A DNA stretch of 64,000 nt from Myxococcales bacterium (GCA_004193285.1 SECP01000002.1:248001-312000); one strand, 5' to 3'; numbered from the stretch's first letter, positions 50,847 to 60,360 are shown. Numbers and translations: made by a program. Notes: a model not told the origin generated them from the sequence alone.

Positions 50847-53717
50847 ATGGATCACCAAGAGATCAGGGCGATTCGCGGCCCCCTCAGCCGCGCCGCGTTT
50901 GCGCGCGTGCTGGGCGTGACTTCGCTGACCGTGCTGCGTTGGGAGCTGCCGGACGACAACAAGGAAGCGCGACGCCCACGAGCGCGCACGGTGGAGGCGC
51001 TGCAGCGGCTCAAAGACGAAGGTCACGACGCGCTGCTCGCGGCGAGTCACGGCGCGGCGGAAGAAGAGGAAGCCCCCGAGGACGCCCTCGAGGCTGGCTC
51101 GCCACCTTTGCCCAGCTCGCCCGAGCTCGCTCAGGATTCAGCCCTCGTCGAGCCGCTCCTGGCGCGACTGATGGGGGAAGGGTGGCCAAGAGCGGAGGAC
51201 GAGCTGCTCGGTCTGCTCGCGAGCAAGCGGCTGCGCTCCGCTCCAGGCCGTACTCTCGCGACGCTCGGCCTGCTGCAGGTTCAGCTCTTGGCGCGGCTCG
51301 ACGTGCGCGGTGGCTTGCTGACGCTGACTCCCATTCTGGACGACCTGGAGCGCGGAGCGGCTCCGCGCGAGGTCGCGGCGCGCGCGCATTTGCTCGCCGC
51401 GCTGCTGTTCGGGCTCGCTGACTCGCGCTTCTTCGACGTGGGGCGGGTGAACGCGCACGCCGCGGAAGCCGACGCGCTGCTCGCACCCGAGCAGACTGAT
51501 TTGCGAGTATTGCTCGCGACTGCTCGCGTCGCCTCCACGCGTTTCATGGGCTCCAGCGTCGCGCAGCGCGCCTACGAATCGAACGTGGAGAGCTTGAACC
51601 GCGCGGAGGCCGCGCTACCTCGCCTGCTCGCCGAAAATTTGCACGGGCTGCACGCTGAATGCCGCGGCGACGAAGCAGCCGTGCAGCGCCACCGGGACGA
51701 GAGCTTGACCCTGGCGGAGCGGCTCGAATTTGGGCCCTTCGTGCTGGCGTTGCTCGCCGACCGGGCTTGGCGCGCAGTGAACGGCGCGTCCGTACCGCAA
51801 GAGGTGCTCGAGCTCACCCAAGCCGCTCGCAAGCGCGCGGCCGCTATGGATCTAGTGCCGGCCGAAGCGATGGTGCGTATTTTGGCCTGCGAGGTCGAAG
51901 CGCTGACGCGCCTCGCGCGGTTCCAAGAGGCAGACGAAGTCGTCGCCGAGGCGAATGCTCTCGCGAAGCGCGCTGGCGTCCCTCGCTACGCGCTGGCCAT
52001 GCCGATCGCTCGCCTGTACGTGTTCACGAATCGAGTCCAGCTCCTCGCTCCCTGGGCGGATTCCTTGGAAGCGGAGACGGTCAGTAGTCCGCGCCCCCTG
52101 GGGAACGTGCACGCGCTCGCGGTCCGCGGCATGTCCGCCACCTTCGAAGGCGATACGGACCGAGCGAGCGAGCTACTTTCACGGGTCCTGGGCGCTCCCG
52201 AGCCGACCGTCGGCCTTCCCTTCCTGGTTCACCACGCTCACTTCGAGCACGCGCTCGCCCGACTGCTCTCCAAAGATCTCGAGGGCTGCTCGGCGAGCAT
52301 GGCGCGCGCCCGCAAATACATCTTGCAGCACCCTTCCGCCTGGCACTCTGCGGCGTACCTGAGGATGGAGTCCTTCCTGGCGCTCGCCCGCGGGCAGCTC
52401 GCTCAAGCACGTCAAAAAGCGGAAGCCACCCTCGGTACTTTCCAGCTGCTCGGGGACTCCGTGCAGGTGGCGCTGGCTCAGGTGAACGTGGCCCTGGTCG
52501 CGAGGTCCGAGGGAGCTCCCGAAGCAGAAAACCGACTGGCGGACGCGCTGACAGAGCTGAAGCGACTCGGCGTCTGGTCACCGCAGTTGATGCAGCGAGC
52601 GCAAGTCCTCTCCCGCCCTGCCCCTGCGGACCAGTGGCAGGAAGAGACGCTCTTGCAGCGCCTGGTCGGAGCGCTCGATCGGCTGTCCGTACGAGGCTTG
52701 TCTCACGAGCAGCACCGGCGAAGTTTGGCGACCATTTTGGGCGAGCTGTTCCCCGGCCGGGAGGCGATGGTAGGCGGTCGAGAAGCTCCGGATGACGAGC
52801 CAGGAGTGGTCGTGGTGCCGGACTCGAAAGACGGCGTGCTGCGCTTCGGGGTACGCGGCCCGGTCGGGTCGGATGAGCTCGCGGCGCTCAAGATTTTGGC
52901 GGCGTTCGTGTCTCGTCTACTGGGGGATACCGCGTCACCAGAGCCGGAGGCGATTGCCGACAACGTGCTGCCTCATTTCATCGCCGCGGCTCCTGCGACC
53001 CGCAAGCTCAAGGCGGACATCGCGCGGCTCTCGCGCTCGTCGGCCACGATCTTGATCGGTGGAGAGTCCGGTACCGGCAAAGAGGTCGTCGCGCGCGCCG
53101 TGCATGACCTCTCGACTCGCGCTGACCGGCCGTACATCGTGTTCAACTGCGCCAGCGTTCCGCGTGATTTGTTCGAGAGCCAGCTGTTCGGCCACCGAAA
53201 AGGCTCATTCACCGGTGCGCACGCGGATAGCCCCGGGGTAATCAGCGCGGCGCACGGGGGCACGCTGTTTTTGGACGAGATTGGCGAGCTGCCGCTCGAC
53301 ACGCAGCCGAAGCTCCTTCGCTTTCTGGAGAACGCGGAGGTGACCGCGCTCGGTGAGCAACGACCGCGCCGGGTGGACGTGCGAGTGCTCGCCGCGACTC
53401 ACCGCGACCTCGGCAGGCTGATGCGCGACGGGCGCTTTCGCGAAGACTTGTACTACCGCCTGAACGTGGTGCCGCTGCACGTGCCCCCGCTGCGCGAGCG
53501 GCCGGAGGACGTCGTCGCGCTGGCACGTCTGTTCATTGCGCGGCTGGCGCCGGAGCCGGGGCGGGCGCCCGAGCTAGCGACCGACGCGCTGCACGCCCTT
53601 CGCCGGTACGCGTGGCCCGGCAACGTGCGCGAGCTACGCAACGTGATCGAGCGCGCCATGGCTTACGCGCCAGTTCCGGCGGTTCTCCAGGTGGAGCACC
53701 TCCGCCTGCCTTCCTAG
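50847..53717 (+). CDS. Sigma-54-dependent activator with N-terminal HTH and TPR-like region
   Basis: A 956-residue regulator. Residues about 1-58 are an XRE-like HTH (SRAAFARVLGVTSLTVLRWE). A long helical TPR-like region (about 90-610) may sense a partner protein; a weak GAF-like part follows (about 610-700). The AAA+ domain (about 715-950) has Walker A GESGTGKE (about 737-744), the sigma-54 contact loop GSFTGA (from residue 786; Ser replaces the usual Ala), Walker B GGTLFLDEIGE and the arginine-finger region. The protein ends right after YAWPGNVRELRN...LRLPS with no Fis-type C-terminal HTH. DNA binding is therefore probably by the N-terminal HTH, an inverted architecture. Confidence 0.92.
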   Translation: MDHQEIRAIRGPLSRAAFARVLGVTSLTVLRWELPDDNKEARRPRARTVEALQRLKDEGHDALLAASHGAAEEEEAPEDALEAGSPPLPSSPELAQDSALVEPLLARLMGEGWPRAEDELLGLLASKRLRSAPGRTLATLGLLQVQLLARLDVRGGLLTLTPILDDLERGAAPREVAARAHLLAALLFGLADSRFFDVGRVNAHAAEADALLAPEQTDLRVLLATARVASTRFMGSSVAQRAYESNVESLNRAEAALPRLLAENLHGLHAECRGDEAAVQRHRDESLTLAERLEFGPFVLALLADRAWRAVNGASVPQEVLELTQAARKRAAAMDLVPAEAMVRILACEVEALTRLARFQEADEVVAEANALAKRAGVPRYALAMPIARLYVFTNRVQLLAPWADSLEAETVSSPRPLGNVHALAVRGMSATFEGDTDRASELLSRVLGAPEPTVGLPFLVHHAHFEHALARLLSKDLEGCSASMARARKYILQHPSAWHSAAYLRMESFLALARGQLAQARQKAEATLGTFQLLGDSVQVALAQVNVALVARSEGAPEAENRLADALTELKRLGVWSPQLMQRAQVLSRPAPADQWQEETLLQRLVGALDRLSVRGLSHEQHRRSLATILGELFPGREAMVGGREAPDDEPGVVVVPDSKDGVLRFGVRGPVGSDELAALKILAAFVSRLLGDTASPEPEAIADNVLPHFIAAAPATRKLKADIARLSRSSATILIGGESGTGKEVVARAVHDLSTRADRPYIVFNCASVPRDLFESQLFGHRKGSFTGAHADSPGVISAAHGGTLFLDEIGELPLDTQPKLLRFLENAEVTALGEQRPRRVDVRVLAATHRDLGRLMRDGRFREDLYYRLNVVPLHVPPLRERPEDVVALARLFIARLAPEPGRAPELATDALHALRRYAWPGNVRELRNVIERAMAYAPVPAVLQVEHLRLPS

Positions 53718-53750
53718 CGGCTGGATAGTATCCAAGGCGAGCTCGACCTC

Positions 53751-53766
53751 GGGCACGTGCCGTGCA
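53751..53766 (+). promoter_or_regulatory. Candidate sigma-54 (-24/-12) promoter for the TerB/COQ4-like gene
   Basis: GGGCACG-TGCC-GTGCA fits TGGCACG-N4-TTGCA at 10 of 12 fixed positions, with the invariant GG at -24 and GC at -12 at proper spacing. It lies 27 bp before the ATG at 53794 and 33 bp after the stop of the sigma-54 activator gene. The core is also partly palindromic (GGCACGTGCC), which tempers the call. Confidence 0.5.
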
Positions 53767-53793
53767 GTGGCACCTCCCAGAGGAGATGTTCCC

Positions 53794-54720
53794 ATGGATA
53801 TTCGTATATTCGACTCGCAGGAGCTGCCGCTGGTGCTTGGGGCTCTGCGCGGCGTCGCGATGGCCGATGATCGGCTCGTCAGCACCGAGAGCCAGCTACT
53901 GGAGGGCCTCGCTTTGCTGCACGGCTCGCCGCTCCGAGCCGAGGAGCTGCCCGAGGTCACCGCGGCTCAGCTCGGCCGCGCCGTGCTGGACCCTCACAAG
54001 CGCAAGCGGGTCGTGCAGCTGGCGATCGTCATGAGCCTGGTGGAAGGACAACCGAAAGAAAGCTCCGTCGCGGCGGTGCGCGAGCTGTCCCAAGCGCTGG
54101 AGGTCCCCGAAGAGGGCCTACGCGTCCTCGACCGCGTCGCCCACGAGCACGCGATGCTCGCCCGCATCGACATGGTACGGAGGGTCCAGCGCTTTGCGAC
54201 CAGCAACGATGGCCCGAGCTTCTTGCGCGTCGCGCTGCCGATGCTGCTCGGCCTCGGGCAAAATCCGGAGCTTGCCGCGCGCTACCAAGCGCTCGCCACG
54301 CTGCCGGTGGGCACGCTCGGGCGCGGCCTCTACGACCACTACCGCGCTCACGACTTCGCTCTGCCCGGTGAGAAGGGCGGGCTCCCGGAGCTCATGCTGT
54401 TTCACGACGTCGGCCACGTCGTCTCCGGGTACGGGGTGGAGCCGCAGGACGAGATTCAGCAAGCCGCGTTCCAGGCTGGCTTCGCCCGGACCGACGGCTT
54501 CGTGTTTCTTCTGTTCGGCATCCTTCAGTTTCACGTCGGCCTCCGGATCACGCCCATCGCGAAGGAGCAGCGAGGCTTGTTCGACGTGCCCAAAGTGCTG
54601 CGCGCGCTGAGCCGAGGCGCGGCTTGCCGCATGGATTTCTCGGATCATTTCGATTTCTTCGGCCACGCCCCCGAGCAGTTGGACGTGCTCAGGGAGCGCT
54701 GGGGCGTGCCCCCAATCTAG
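53794..54720 (+). CDS. TerB-like/COQ4-like metal-binding fusion protein
   Basis: A 308-residue protein; AGGAG (53781-53785) precedes the ATG at 53794. Residues about 1-110 resemble a TerB-type helical domain (LVLGALRGVAMADDRLVSTESQLLEGLALLHG). Residues about 165-305 resemble COQ4 from ubiquinone synthesis: GTLGRGLYDHYRAHDF, then HDVGHVVSGYG with the hallmark H-D-x2-H-x11-E (His204, Asp205, His208, Glu220), which binds a metal in COQ4. The rest of the protein does not match COQ4 strongly, so function may differ. There is no signal peptide. It stands alone between activator and PP2C genes, behind a putative sigma-54 promoter. The fusion looks unusual. Confidence 0.75.
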   Translation: MDIRIFDSQELPLVLGALRGVAMADDRLVSTESQLLEGLALLHGSPLRAEELPEVTAAQLGRAVLDPHKRKRVVQLAIVMSLVEGQPKESSVAAVRELSQALEVPEEGLRVLDRVAHEHAMLARIDMVRRVQRFATSNDGPSFLRVALPMLLGLGQNPELAARYQALATLPVGTLGRGLYDHYRAHDFALPGEKGGLPELMLFHDVGHVVSGYGVEPQDEIQQAAFQAGFARTDGFVFLLFGILQFHVGLRITPIAKEQRGLFDVPKVLRALSRGAACRMDFSDHFDFFGHAPEQLDVLRERWGVPPI

Positions 54721-54768
54721 GGGCCCAGGCCCCACCGAGGCGCGGACCGGCAGGCGTCCGGCCCGCGC
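54720..54768. terminator. Tandem GC hairpins after the TerB/COQ4-like gene
   Basis: GGGGC-CCAG-GCCCC (54720-54733) starts at the last base of the stop codon. A longer stem, GCGCGG-A-CCGG with CCGG-C-CCGCGC around a 7-nt loop, follows at 54740-54768 (one mismatch). Two stems directly after a stop make a plausible transcript end, though no U-tract is seen. Confidence 0.5.
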
Positions 54769-54953
54769 GCCGCCACCAACTCGCCATGGGGGGACTTTAG
54801 CGGCGCTCGGGCTCGCCGTTTTGTGTCCGCAGGCCGGTGCAGCAGCGCCGGACGCCTCGGGTCGAGACGAATCTTCGTCGGGTCGGGGAAAGCAGCCCAG
54901 ATGCCAGGTTCCGCTACTTCAGCGCCAACAGTTTCTACGGAGCACCGGATCGG

Positions 54954-56180
54954 ATGAGCCTAGCCATAGCGCTCTTCCTGGCGGCACTGCTGCTGGCCGC
55001 GGTCGCGCTGCGCCGGCGGCGAGAGCCCACGAAACCTGCGGCGTCGACCGACCCCGCCGCCGACGACTTGGACCGCGACACGCCCATCGAGCCGACGCGT
55101 GCGAGCGACCTCGCTGCCGACTTTGCCGCGTCACTGAAAGACGACGAGCCGGTCACGCTTCTGTACCGCGGGCCCGCGCTCCTGGACCTCGCGGAGCTCG
55201 ACCGGCCCACCCTGACCCCAGAGCCCGCCGACAAGCCGTCCCGAGTCCAGCTCTGTTACGAGACCGAGGCGGAAGAGACCGAGGTCACGTCACCGCGCGC
55301 GCGAATACTCATCGCCGCACAGGCCGATAGCGACCAGGGCAAGGTGCGCCGGCAGAACGAAGACTGCGTGCTCTTCATCCCGGAGCGCCAGCTCTTCGCG
55401 GTCGCAGACGGCATGGGCGGCCACGCCGGGGGCCGCGTCGCCAGCAACCTCGCCGTGCAACGCCTGCGGGAGGCGTTCGAGCAAGAGAGCTTCGTGGAGC
55501 CGCTCGACGCCAAGCAGGAGCTGCCGCGCCGCGGGCGTGAGCTCGCGAGCGCGGTCGTGCTCTCCAACCAGGCGGTGCGCGACGCCGCTCGAGCCGAGCC
55601 GACCCTCGCCAACATGGGCACCACGCTCGTCGCCGCGCGATTTTCGCAAAACAATCAGCGAGTCTACATCGCGCACGTCGGGGACAGCCGCTGTTACCGC
55701 TTTCGCGCCGGCCGGCTGCGGCAGCTCACCGTCGATCACACCATGCGCCAAGTCGGCCTCGTCGGCCCCGGCGCGGACCACCTCTTTCAGGCCATCGGCG
55801 TCACGGAGCGCCTGAGCATCGACCTCATCGTCGACAAGCCGCTGCCCGACGACGTCTACCTCCTCTGCAGCGACGGCCTGACGAAGATGGTATCCGACCA
55901 AGACATCTGCGCGCAGCTCCTGGAAGAGACCGACATCGAAGCCGCGGTATACGGCCTCATCGAGCGAGCCAACGACAGCGGCGGCCGCGACAACGTCTCC
56001 GTCGTCCTGATCAAGGTGCTCGAGCGCTCGATCCCGGCCATCGCCAACGCCGGCGCCGCGTGGACCAGGCTGCCGAGCAACAGCAACGCGATCTGGGAAG
56101 CCGGCAACGAAGAGCCGACCGTCGTGACCCAGCTCGGCGTCGACGAACAAGCTCGCATCGGCCGCGCCAACAAGGCCTGA
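54954..56180 (+). CDS. Membrane-anchored PP2C-type Ser/Thr protein phosphatase
   Basis: A 408-residue protein. The ATG at 54954 begins a TM helix (LAIALFLAALLLAAVALRRRR), after which an acidic linker (about 25-110) leads to a PP2C/Stp1-type domain: ADSDQGKVRRQNEDCVLF, VADGMGGHAGGRVAS, GTTLVAARF, VYIAHVGDSRCYRF, LLCSDGLTKMV and SGGRDNVSVVLIK. All metal-binding aspartates are present, so it should be active and would oppose the Ser/Thr kinases of this region. It precedes the TonB-type receptor gene by 118 bp on the same strand. Confidence 0.95.
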   Translation: MSLAIALFLAALLLAAVALRRRREPTKPAASTDPAADDLDRDTPIEPTRASDLAADFAASLKDDEPVTLLYRGPALLDLAELDRPTLTPEPADKPSRVQLCYETEAEETEVTSPRARILIAAQADSDQGKVRRQNEDCVLFIPERQLFAVADGMGGHAGGRVASNLAVQRLREAFEQESFVEPLDAKQELPRRGRELASAVVLSNQAVRDAARAEPTLANMGTTLVAARFSQNNQRVYIAHVGDSRCYRFRAGRLRQLTVDHTMRQVGLVGPGADHLFQAIGVTERLSIDLIVDKPLPDDVYLLCSDGLTKMVSDQDICAQLLEETDIEAAVYGLIERANDSGGRDNVSVVLIKVLERSIPAIANAGAAWTRLPSNSNAIWEAGNEEPTVVTQLGVDEQARIGRANKA

Positions 56181-56298
56181 AGCGTAGCCGAGCGAGCGCC
56201 GGCCGCGCGGGGGTGCAGCCTTGCCGGCCTCGTAAAATCGGCGAGGCGGATGAAGGAATTCGCGGCTTGCGGCGAAGAACCGGCAGTCGAGCCGATAC

Positions 56299-58698
56299 AT
56301 GCTTTCAATCCGATGCGCTGCCGGTTTGTGCCTGGCAGTTTGGCTGTGCTGCGTGCGCGCCGCTGCGCAAGCGAACGATTTGCTCCCTCCCGTCGCGGAG
56401 AGCAGCACGGACGTCGCGTACCCGGAGGGCGCGGAGGGCGACAGTTCCGTGGAGCTCGAGCTGGTGATCTCCAAGGAGGGAGCGGTCGTGAGCGCGAGCG
56501 TGGTGCAGGGTGAGGAGCCGTTCGCGGCGGCTGCGCGCTCAGCGGCGCTGAGCTGGAGGTTCGCGCCGGCGCAGCGCGAGGGAATACCGGTCGCGGCGCG
56601 AATCCGCGCGCGAGTCGCGTTTCATCGCGAGCTCGAGGCCGAGTCGAGCTCGCCGGAGGCGCCGGTCGCGGAGCTCCCCGGGGCTCGCCCGCCGACCGAT
56701 CCGGCGGCTGCGGCCGAGCCGCCGCTCGAGATCACGGTGCTCGGCGCAGTCCAGGATATCGGTCGAACTACGATGTCGCAGAGCGAGGTTCGACAGCTTC
56801 CGGGCGCGTTCGGCGACGCGTTCCGGGCGATCGAAAGCCTGCCGGGGGTGACTCCTCTCGTGAGCGGCGTGCCTTTCTTCTTCGTCCGCGGCGCGCCGCC
56901 GAACAACTCTGCGTTTTACGTGGACGGCGTGCGGGTACCGCAGCTCTTCCATCTGGGGATCGGGCAAAGTGTGATCCACCCGGGGCTCATCGAGCGGGTG
57001 GACCTGTTTTCGAGCGTTGCGAAAGTGCGCTACGGCGGCACCACCGGCGCAGTGCTGGCGGGCGAGGTGAGGGAACCTGCGTCCACTTGGCGCGGTGAGG
57101 CGAACGTACGACTCGTGGACGCGGGCGCGCTGCTCGAGGCGCCGTTCGCCAATGGCCGAGGCAGCGCGCTCGTGGCCGGGCGCTACGGGTACCCGGGGCC
57201 AGTGCTCTCCGCGTTCACCGACGATCTGAAGCTGGGTTACTGGGACTACCAGGCTCGAGCGAGCTTTCGCGTCGGCAGCGACGATACCATCGGCTTGTTC
57301 GCGTTCGGCAGCCACGACTACCTCGCGACGCGCTCACCTTCGGGCGATCCGGAGGCCAGCAAGGAGCTCCAGGAGCAGCTCGTCTCCGACTTTCATCGGC
57401 TGGACCTACGCTACGACCACACGCTGCCCGAAGGCCGCTTGCGGCTAGCGGTCACCGGCGGGTACGACTCGCTTGGCGCGCAGCCGACTTACATGACGAA
57501 CCGCTCGCTCGGTGCGCGGCTCGAGCTCGAGCAGGCGCTCACCCCGGAGCTTCGTTTTCGCGGGGGCGCGGAGGCTCGCGTCGACGACTACGGGATCCGG
57601 GTCACGAGAGAAGGCCCCCGGGAGCCCTCGGTACCACAGAGCGCGAATCCTCCGCCCGCGAACCTGAGCGCTGGGCTCTTCGCGGACTTCGTGTGGCGGG
57701 TGACGAACAACGTGGAGCTCGTCCCGGGAGCTCGCTTCGACGTGTACGGCTCCGCGAGACGGAACGAGCCTCCGAGGAGCGGGCACGCGCGCACCGCCGT
57801 GCCGGCGGTCGATCCACGGCTCGCCGCCCGCGTGAGGGTCGGCAAGCGCGTCGTCTGGCTCGCCGCGCTCGGCATGGCGCACCAGTACCCGAGCCTGCGC
57901 CTGGGAGATATTCCCGGCCCGCTCGCTTCCGTTCCGGGCTTTCCCTTCGATGCTCGAAAGCTTCAGACCGCAGCGCAGGCGAGCCAAGGCGTCGAGGTCG
58001 CGCTGCCCGCAGACCTGACCTTCACCGCCACCGCTTTCTATTCGCGCTTTTGGAACCTCACGGATCTCAGCGCCAGTTGCTTTCAGTACCAGCTCGGCGA
58101 CGAGCCCGAGCCCAATCCCAGCACTCCCCCGCCGCCCTACGTGTGCCCCAACAACGCACCCGTGCCCGGCAGCGCGTATGGGCTCGAGCTGCTGCTGCGC
58201 CGCGCCCTGACCAAGAGGGTCAGCGGCTGGCTCTCTTACACGCTGTCGCGCGCCACGCGTCGCGCGCACTTCCTCACGCGGACGGGCGAGGATGCGGAGG
58301 CCACCGTTGTCAGTGAGTTCGACCGCACCCACGTACTGAACGCCGTCATCTCGCTGGACCTAGGGCGCCGCTGGCGCTTCGGTTCCAGGCTCTTGTTTTA
58401 TACGGGCGCGCCGTATTCACAGCTGGACGGCAGCTTGCCCGTGCCCCCTTACAACGCCTACCGACAACCAGCGTTCTACCGGTTGGACGTGCGGCTGGAG
58501 AAGCGCTGGGCGCTGGGCAGCAGCGGCTCCATCGCGTTCGTGCTCGAGGGCCAAAACGTGACCCTACGGAAGGAGGTGAGCAGCCTCGGGCTGGATTGCG
58601 AAGGCGGGCCGTCGCGAGACGGGCAAACGACGGTGTGCCAGCCGAGCAAGGTCGGGCCGCTCACCATCCCGAGCGTCGGCATCGAGGCGTTTTTCTGA
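56299..58698 (+). CDS. TonB-dependent outer-membrane receptor with N-terminal TonB_C domain
   Basis: A 799-residue outer-membrane protein. A Sec signal (about 1-25) is followed by a TonB C-terminal-like module (VAYPEGAEGDSSVELELVISKEGAVVSASVVQGEEPF, about 40-75; ends near residue 115). The plug follows (QSEVRQLPGAFGDAFRAIESLPGVTPL, FFFVRGAPPNNSAFYVDGVRVP) and a 22-strand barrel ends IPSVGIEAFF. Fusing TonB_C to a receptor is seen in myxobacteria and may let the protein energise itself or signal. Downstream genes encode an ECF sigma factor and a FecR-like anti-sigma, so it probably starts a surface-signalling relay. The ligand is unknown. Confidence 0.92.
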   Translation: MLSIRCAAGLCLAVWLCCVRAAAQANDLLPPVAESSTDVAYPEGAEGDSSVELELVISKEGAVVSASVVQGEEPFAAAARSAALSWRFAPAQREGIPVAARIRARVAFHRELEAESSSPEAPVAELPGARPPTDPAAAAEPPLEITVLGAVQDIGRTTMSQSEVRQLPGAFGDAFRAIESLPGVTPLVSGVPFFFVRGAPPNNSAFYVDGVRVPQLFHLGIGQSVIHPGLIERVDLFSSVAKVRYGGTTGAVLAGEVREPASTWRGEANVRLVDAGALLEAPFANGRGSALVAGRYGYPGPVLSAFTDDLKLGYWDYQARASFRVGSDDTIGLFAFGSHDYLATRSPSGDPEASKELQEQLVSDFHRLDLRYDHTLPEGRLRLAVTGGYDSLGAQPTYMTNRSLGARLELEQALTPELRFRGGAEARVDDYGIRVTREGPREPSVPQSANPPPANLSAGLFADFVWRVTNNVELVPGARFDVYGSARRNEPPRSGHARTAVPAVDPRLAARVRVGKRVVWLAALGMAHQYPSLRLGDIPGPLASVPGFPFDARKLQTAAQASQGVEVALPADLTFTATAFYSRFWNLTDLSASCFQYQLGDEPEPNPSTPPPPYVCPNNAPVPGSAYGLELLLRRALTKRVSGWLSYTLSRATRRAHFLTRTGEDAEATVVSEFDRTHVLNAVISLDLGRRWRFGSRLLFYTGAPYSQLDGSLPVPPYNAYRQPAFYRLDVRLEKRWALGSSGSIAFVLEGQNVTLRKEVSSLGLDCEGGPSRDGQTTVCQPSKVGPLTIPSVGIEAFF

Positions 58699-58789
58699 GA
58701 CATTGCGAGCACTTAAGCAGCATTGGCGATTTCTTCGATTTCGACGTGAAGGATCTCGCCCGCAGAAGCGAACATGGTCGAGACATCGT

Positions 58790-59785
58790 ATGGCCCGCCT
58801 TCGCTCGCACTTTGCCGCCGCGCTTCTGGCTGCGCTTGCCGGCGCCTGGCCCACCGCCGGAGCCGCCGCGGAGACCTGCGCCGGGCGCGCCATCGAGGCA
58901 GACCAGACGTTCAGCGAGCGCTGGCCGGAGCTGCTGGACCGCCTGGGAACAGAGCTCGCGTCGCGCCGCGACGAAGCGGACTGCGCGAGGGTGACGCTGC
59001 GTATGAGTCCGAGCACTATCCTGCTCACGGTGAGCTTGCGCGACGGTCGCTCCGCCACGCGCGAGCTGATGCGCAGCGAGGACGTGCTGCCTTCACTGCA
59101 AGCTCTCCTGCTCGTGCCGGAGCGCCCTGCGCCGGCTGCGTCGGTTACGAAGCCACGCTCCCGTCCGACGCGAGCTCGCGGTGCGATCGCTCCCAGCTCG
59201 CTCCCGCTGCGAGACGAGAGCGCGGGAGAGCGACTCACGGAGGCTCGGCGACTCGGCCTCGAGCTTTCGCTCTTCACCGGTTCGCGCGTCGGCGATGGGC
59301 AAGTGAGCCTCGGCGCGGGCGCGCAGTCGTTCATCGAGCTCTACGGTTGGCTGCTGGGGTTTCAGGGTCGGGCGGATGCTTACCGCCCCCTATCCGGCGG
59401 AGATCCGGAAACCGCGCTGGAACTGGCGGTGCTCGGCGGTAAACGCTGGGAGCTCGCGGGAGCGGCCCTGGACCTCGTGGCGGGTCCCGGTGTCGCCACC
59501 AAAGGGTTTGCCTTGTCGCGCACCGAGTCCGCGCATGTCGACGCGACGGGCCCGAGCGCGAGCCCTGCTCCGCCGGCGCCTGAAGAGCCCAGCTCCCGAC
59601 CCGTGCCGCGCTTGCTCCTCGGCGCTCGGCTCGGTTTTAGCCCCAGATCGGTGTTCCGCACGTTCGTCGCGATGGACGCCGAGCTCGGTCCCGCGAGCCA
59701 GCCGGGTAACGACGCGGAAGGGTCCGCGAGCCTGCCGAGATTCGCGTTCGGCCTCTCGCTGGGGGCCACGGTGGGCACGCGATGA
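58790..59785 (+). CDS. Exported outer-membrane-type protein of the receptor/sigma cluster
   Basis: A 331-residue protein from the ATG at 58790, starting with a Sec signal (HFAAALLAALAGAWPTAGAAA). An N-terminal part (about 27-115) is alpha/beta (RVTLRMSPSTILLTVSLRDGRSATRELM). The C-terminal half alternates short amphipathic strands (GLELSLFTGSRVGDG, LLGARLGFSPRSVFRTFVAMDAELG) and ends FGLSLGATVGTR, as in outer-membrane barrels. Unrecognised family. Its stop overlaps the ECF sigma start by 4 bp, so it belongs to the same operon and may sense or deliver the signal. Confidence 0.7.
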   Translation: MARLRSHFAAALLAALAGAWPTAGAAAETCAGRAIEADQTFSERWPELLDRLGTELASRRDEADCARVTLRMSPSTILLTVSLRDGRSATRELMRSEDVLPSLQALLLVPERPAPAASVTKPRSRPTRARGAIAPSSLPLRDESAGERLTEARRLGLELSLFTGSRVGDGQVSLGAGAQSFIELYGWLLGFQGRADAYRPLSGGDPETALELAVLGGKRWELAGAALDLVAGPGVATKGFALSRTESAHVDATGPSASPAPPAPEEPSSRPVPRLLLGARLGFSPRSVFRTFVAMDAELGPASQPGNDAEGSASLPRFAFGLSLGATVGTR

Positions 59786-60360
59786 GAGCGCGCATCGGCA
59801 AGTCGGCGAGTGACCGTCAAGCCTCGGATCCGGACCTCCTGCTTCAAGTGGCGGCCGGGCAGCTCGGCGGCCTCGGCGAGCTTTACGACCGCTATCAAGC
59901 GCCGCTTCGCAGCTTCATCTTGCGGGTGACTCGCGACGCCCACGACGCAGACGACCTCGTCCATGCCACGTTCCTCACCGCGGCTCAGTGTGCTTCGCGC
60001 TACGACGGCCGGGCCTGCTGCCGACCGTGGCTCATCGGCATCGCCGCGCAGCTGCTGCGTCGTCGAAGGCGCTCTTTTGGGCGCATCGCGTTCTTGCTTG
60101 GCGCCCTCGAGCGTTCGCTGCCGCGCTCGAGCGACCCGCGCGGCATGCTTCAAGCTCGCTCGGACACGGAGCGGGCGTTGGCGAAGCTCAGCGAGGCCAA
60201 GCGCATCACGGTGTTGATGGCCGAGGTGGAGGGTCTCAGCTGCGAAGAAATCGCGTGCGCGCTCGACATCCCGATTGGGACGGTGTGGACCCGCCTGCAT
60301 GCGGCGCGCCGCGAGCTACGAATCAGCCTGTCCGAGCCGACCTTTGGGAGCGCAGAATGA
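59782..60360 (+). CDS. ECF sigma factor
   Basis: A 192-residue extracytoplasmic-function sigma factor. Region 2 (about 22-85) reads LYDRYQAPLRSFILRVTRDAHDADDLVHATFLTAA, containing the -10 recognition part. Region 4 (about 130-180) reads EAKRITVLMAEVEGLSCEEIACALDIPIGTVWTRLHAARREL. The ATG overlaps the previous stop as ATGA, and its own stop overlaps the anti-sigma start in the same way, so three genes are translationally coupled. It should direct transcription of its own cluster when released. Confidence 0.95.
   Translation: MRARIGKSASDRQASDPDLLLQVAAGQLGGLGELYDRYQAPLRSFILRVTRDAHDADDLVHATFLTAAQCASRYDGRACCRPWLIGIAAQLLRRRRRSFGRIAFLLGALERSLPRSSDPRGMLQARSDTERALAKLSEAKRITVLMAEVEGLSCEEIACALDIPIGTVWTRLHAARRELRISLSEPTFGSAE

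Noticed and set aside
49772..51421. A 549-codon plus-strand open frame crossing two genes
   Set aside because: Spans the antisense of the IPT-type lipoprotein and the wrong frame of the sigma-54 activator.
53767..53784. A second TGGCAC in front of the TerB/COQ4-like gene as sigma-54 -24 element
   Set aside because: No GC element follows at the required distance; the site at 53751 fits better.
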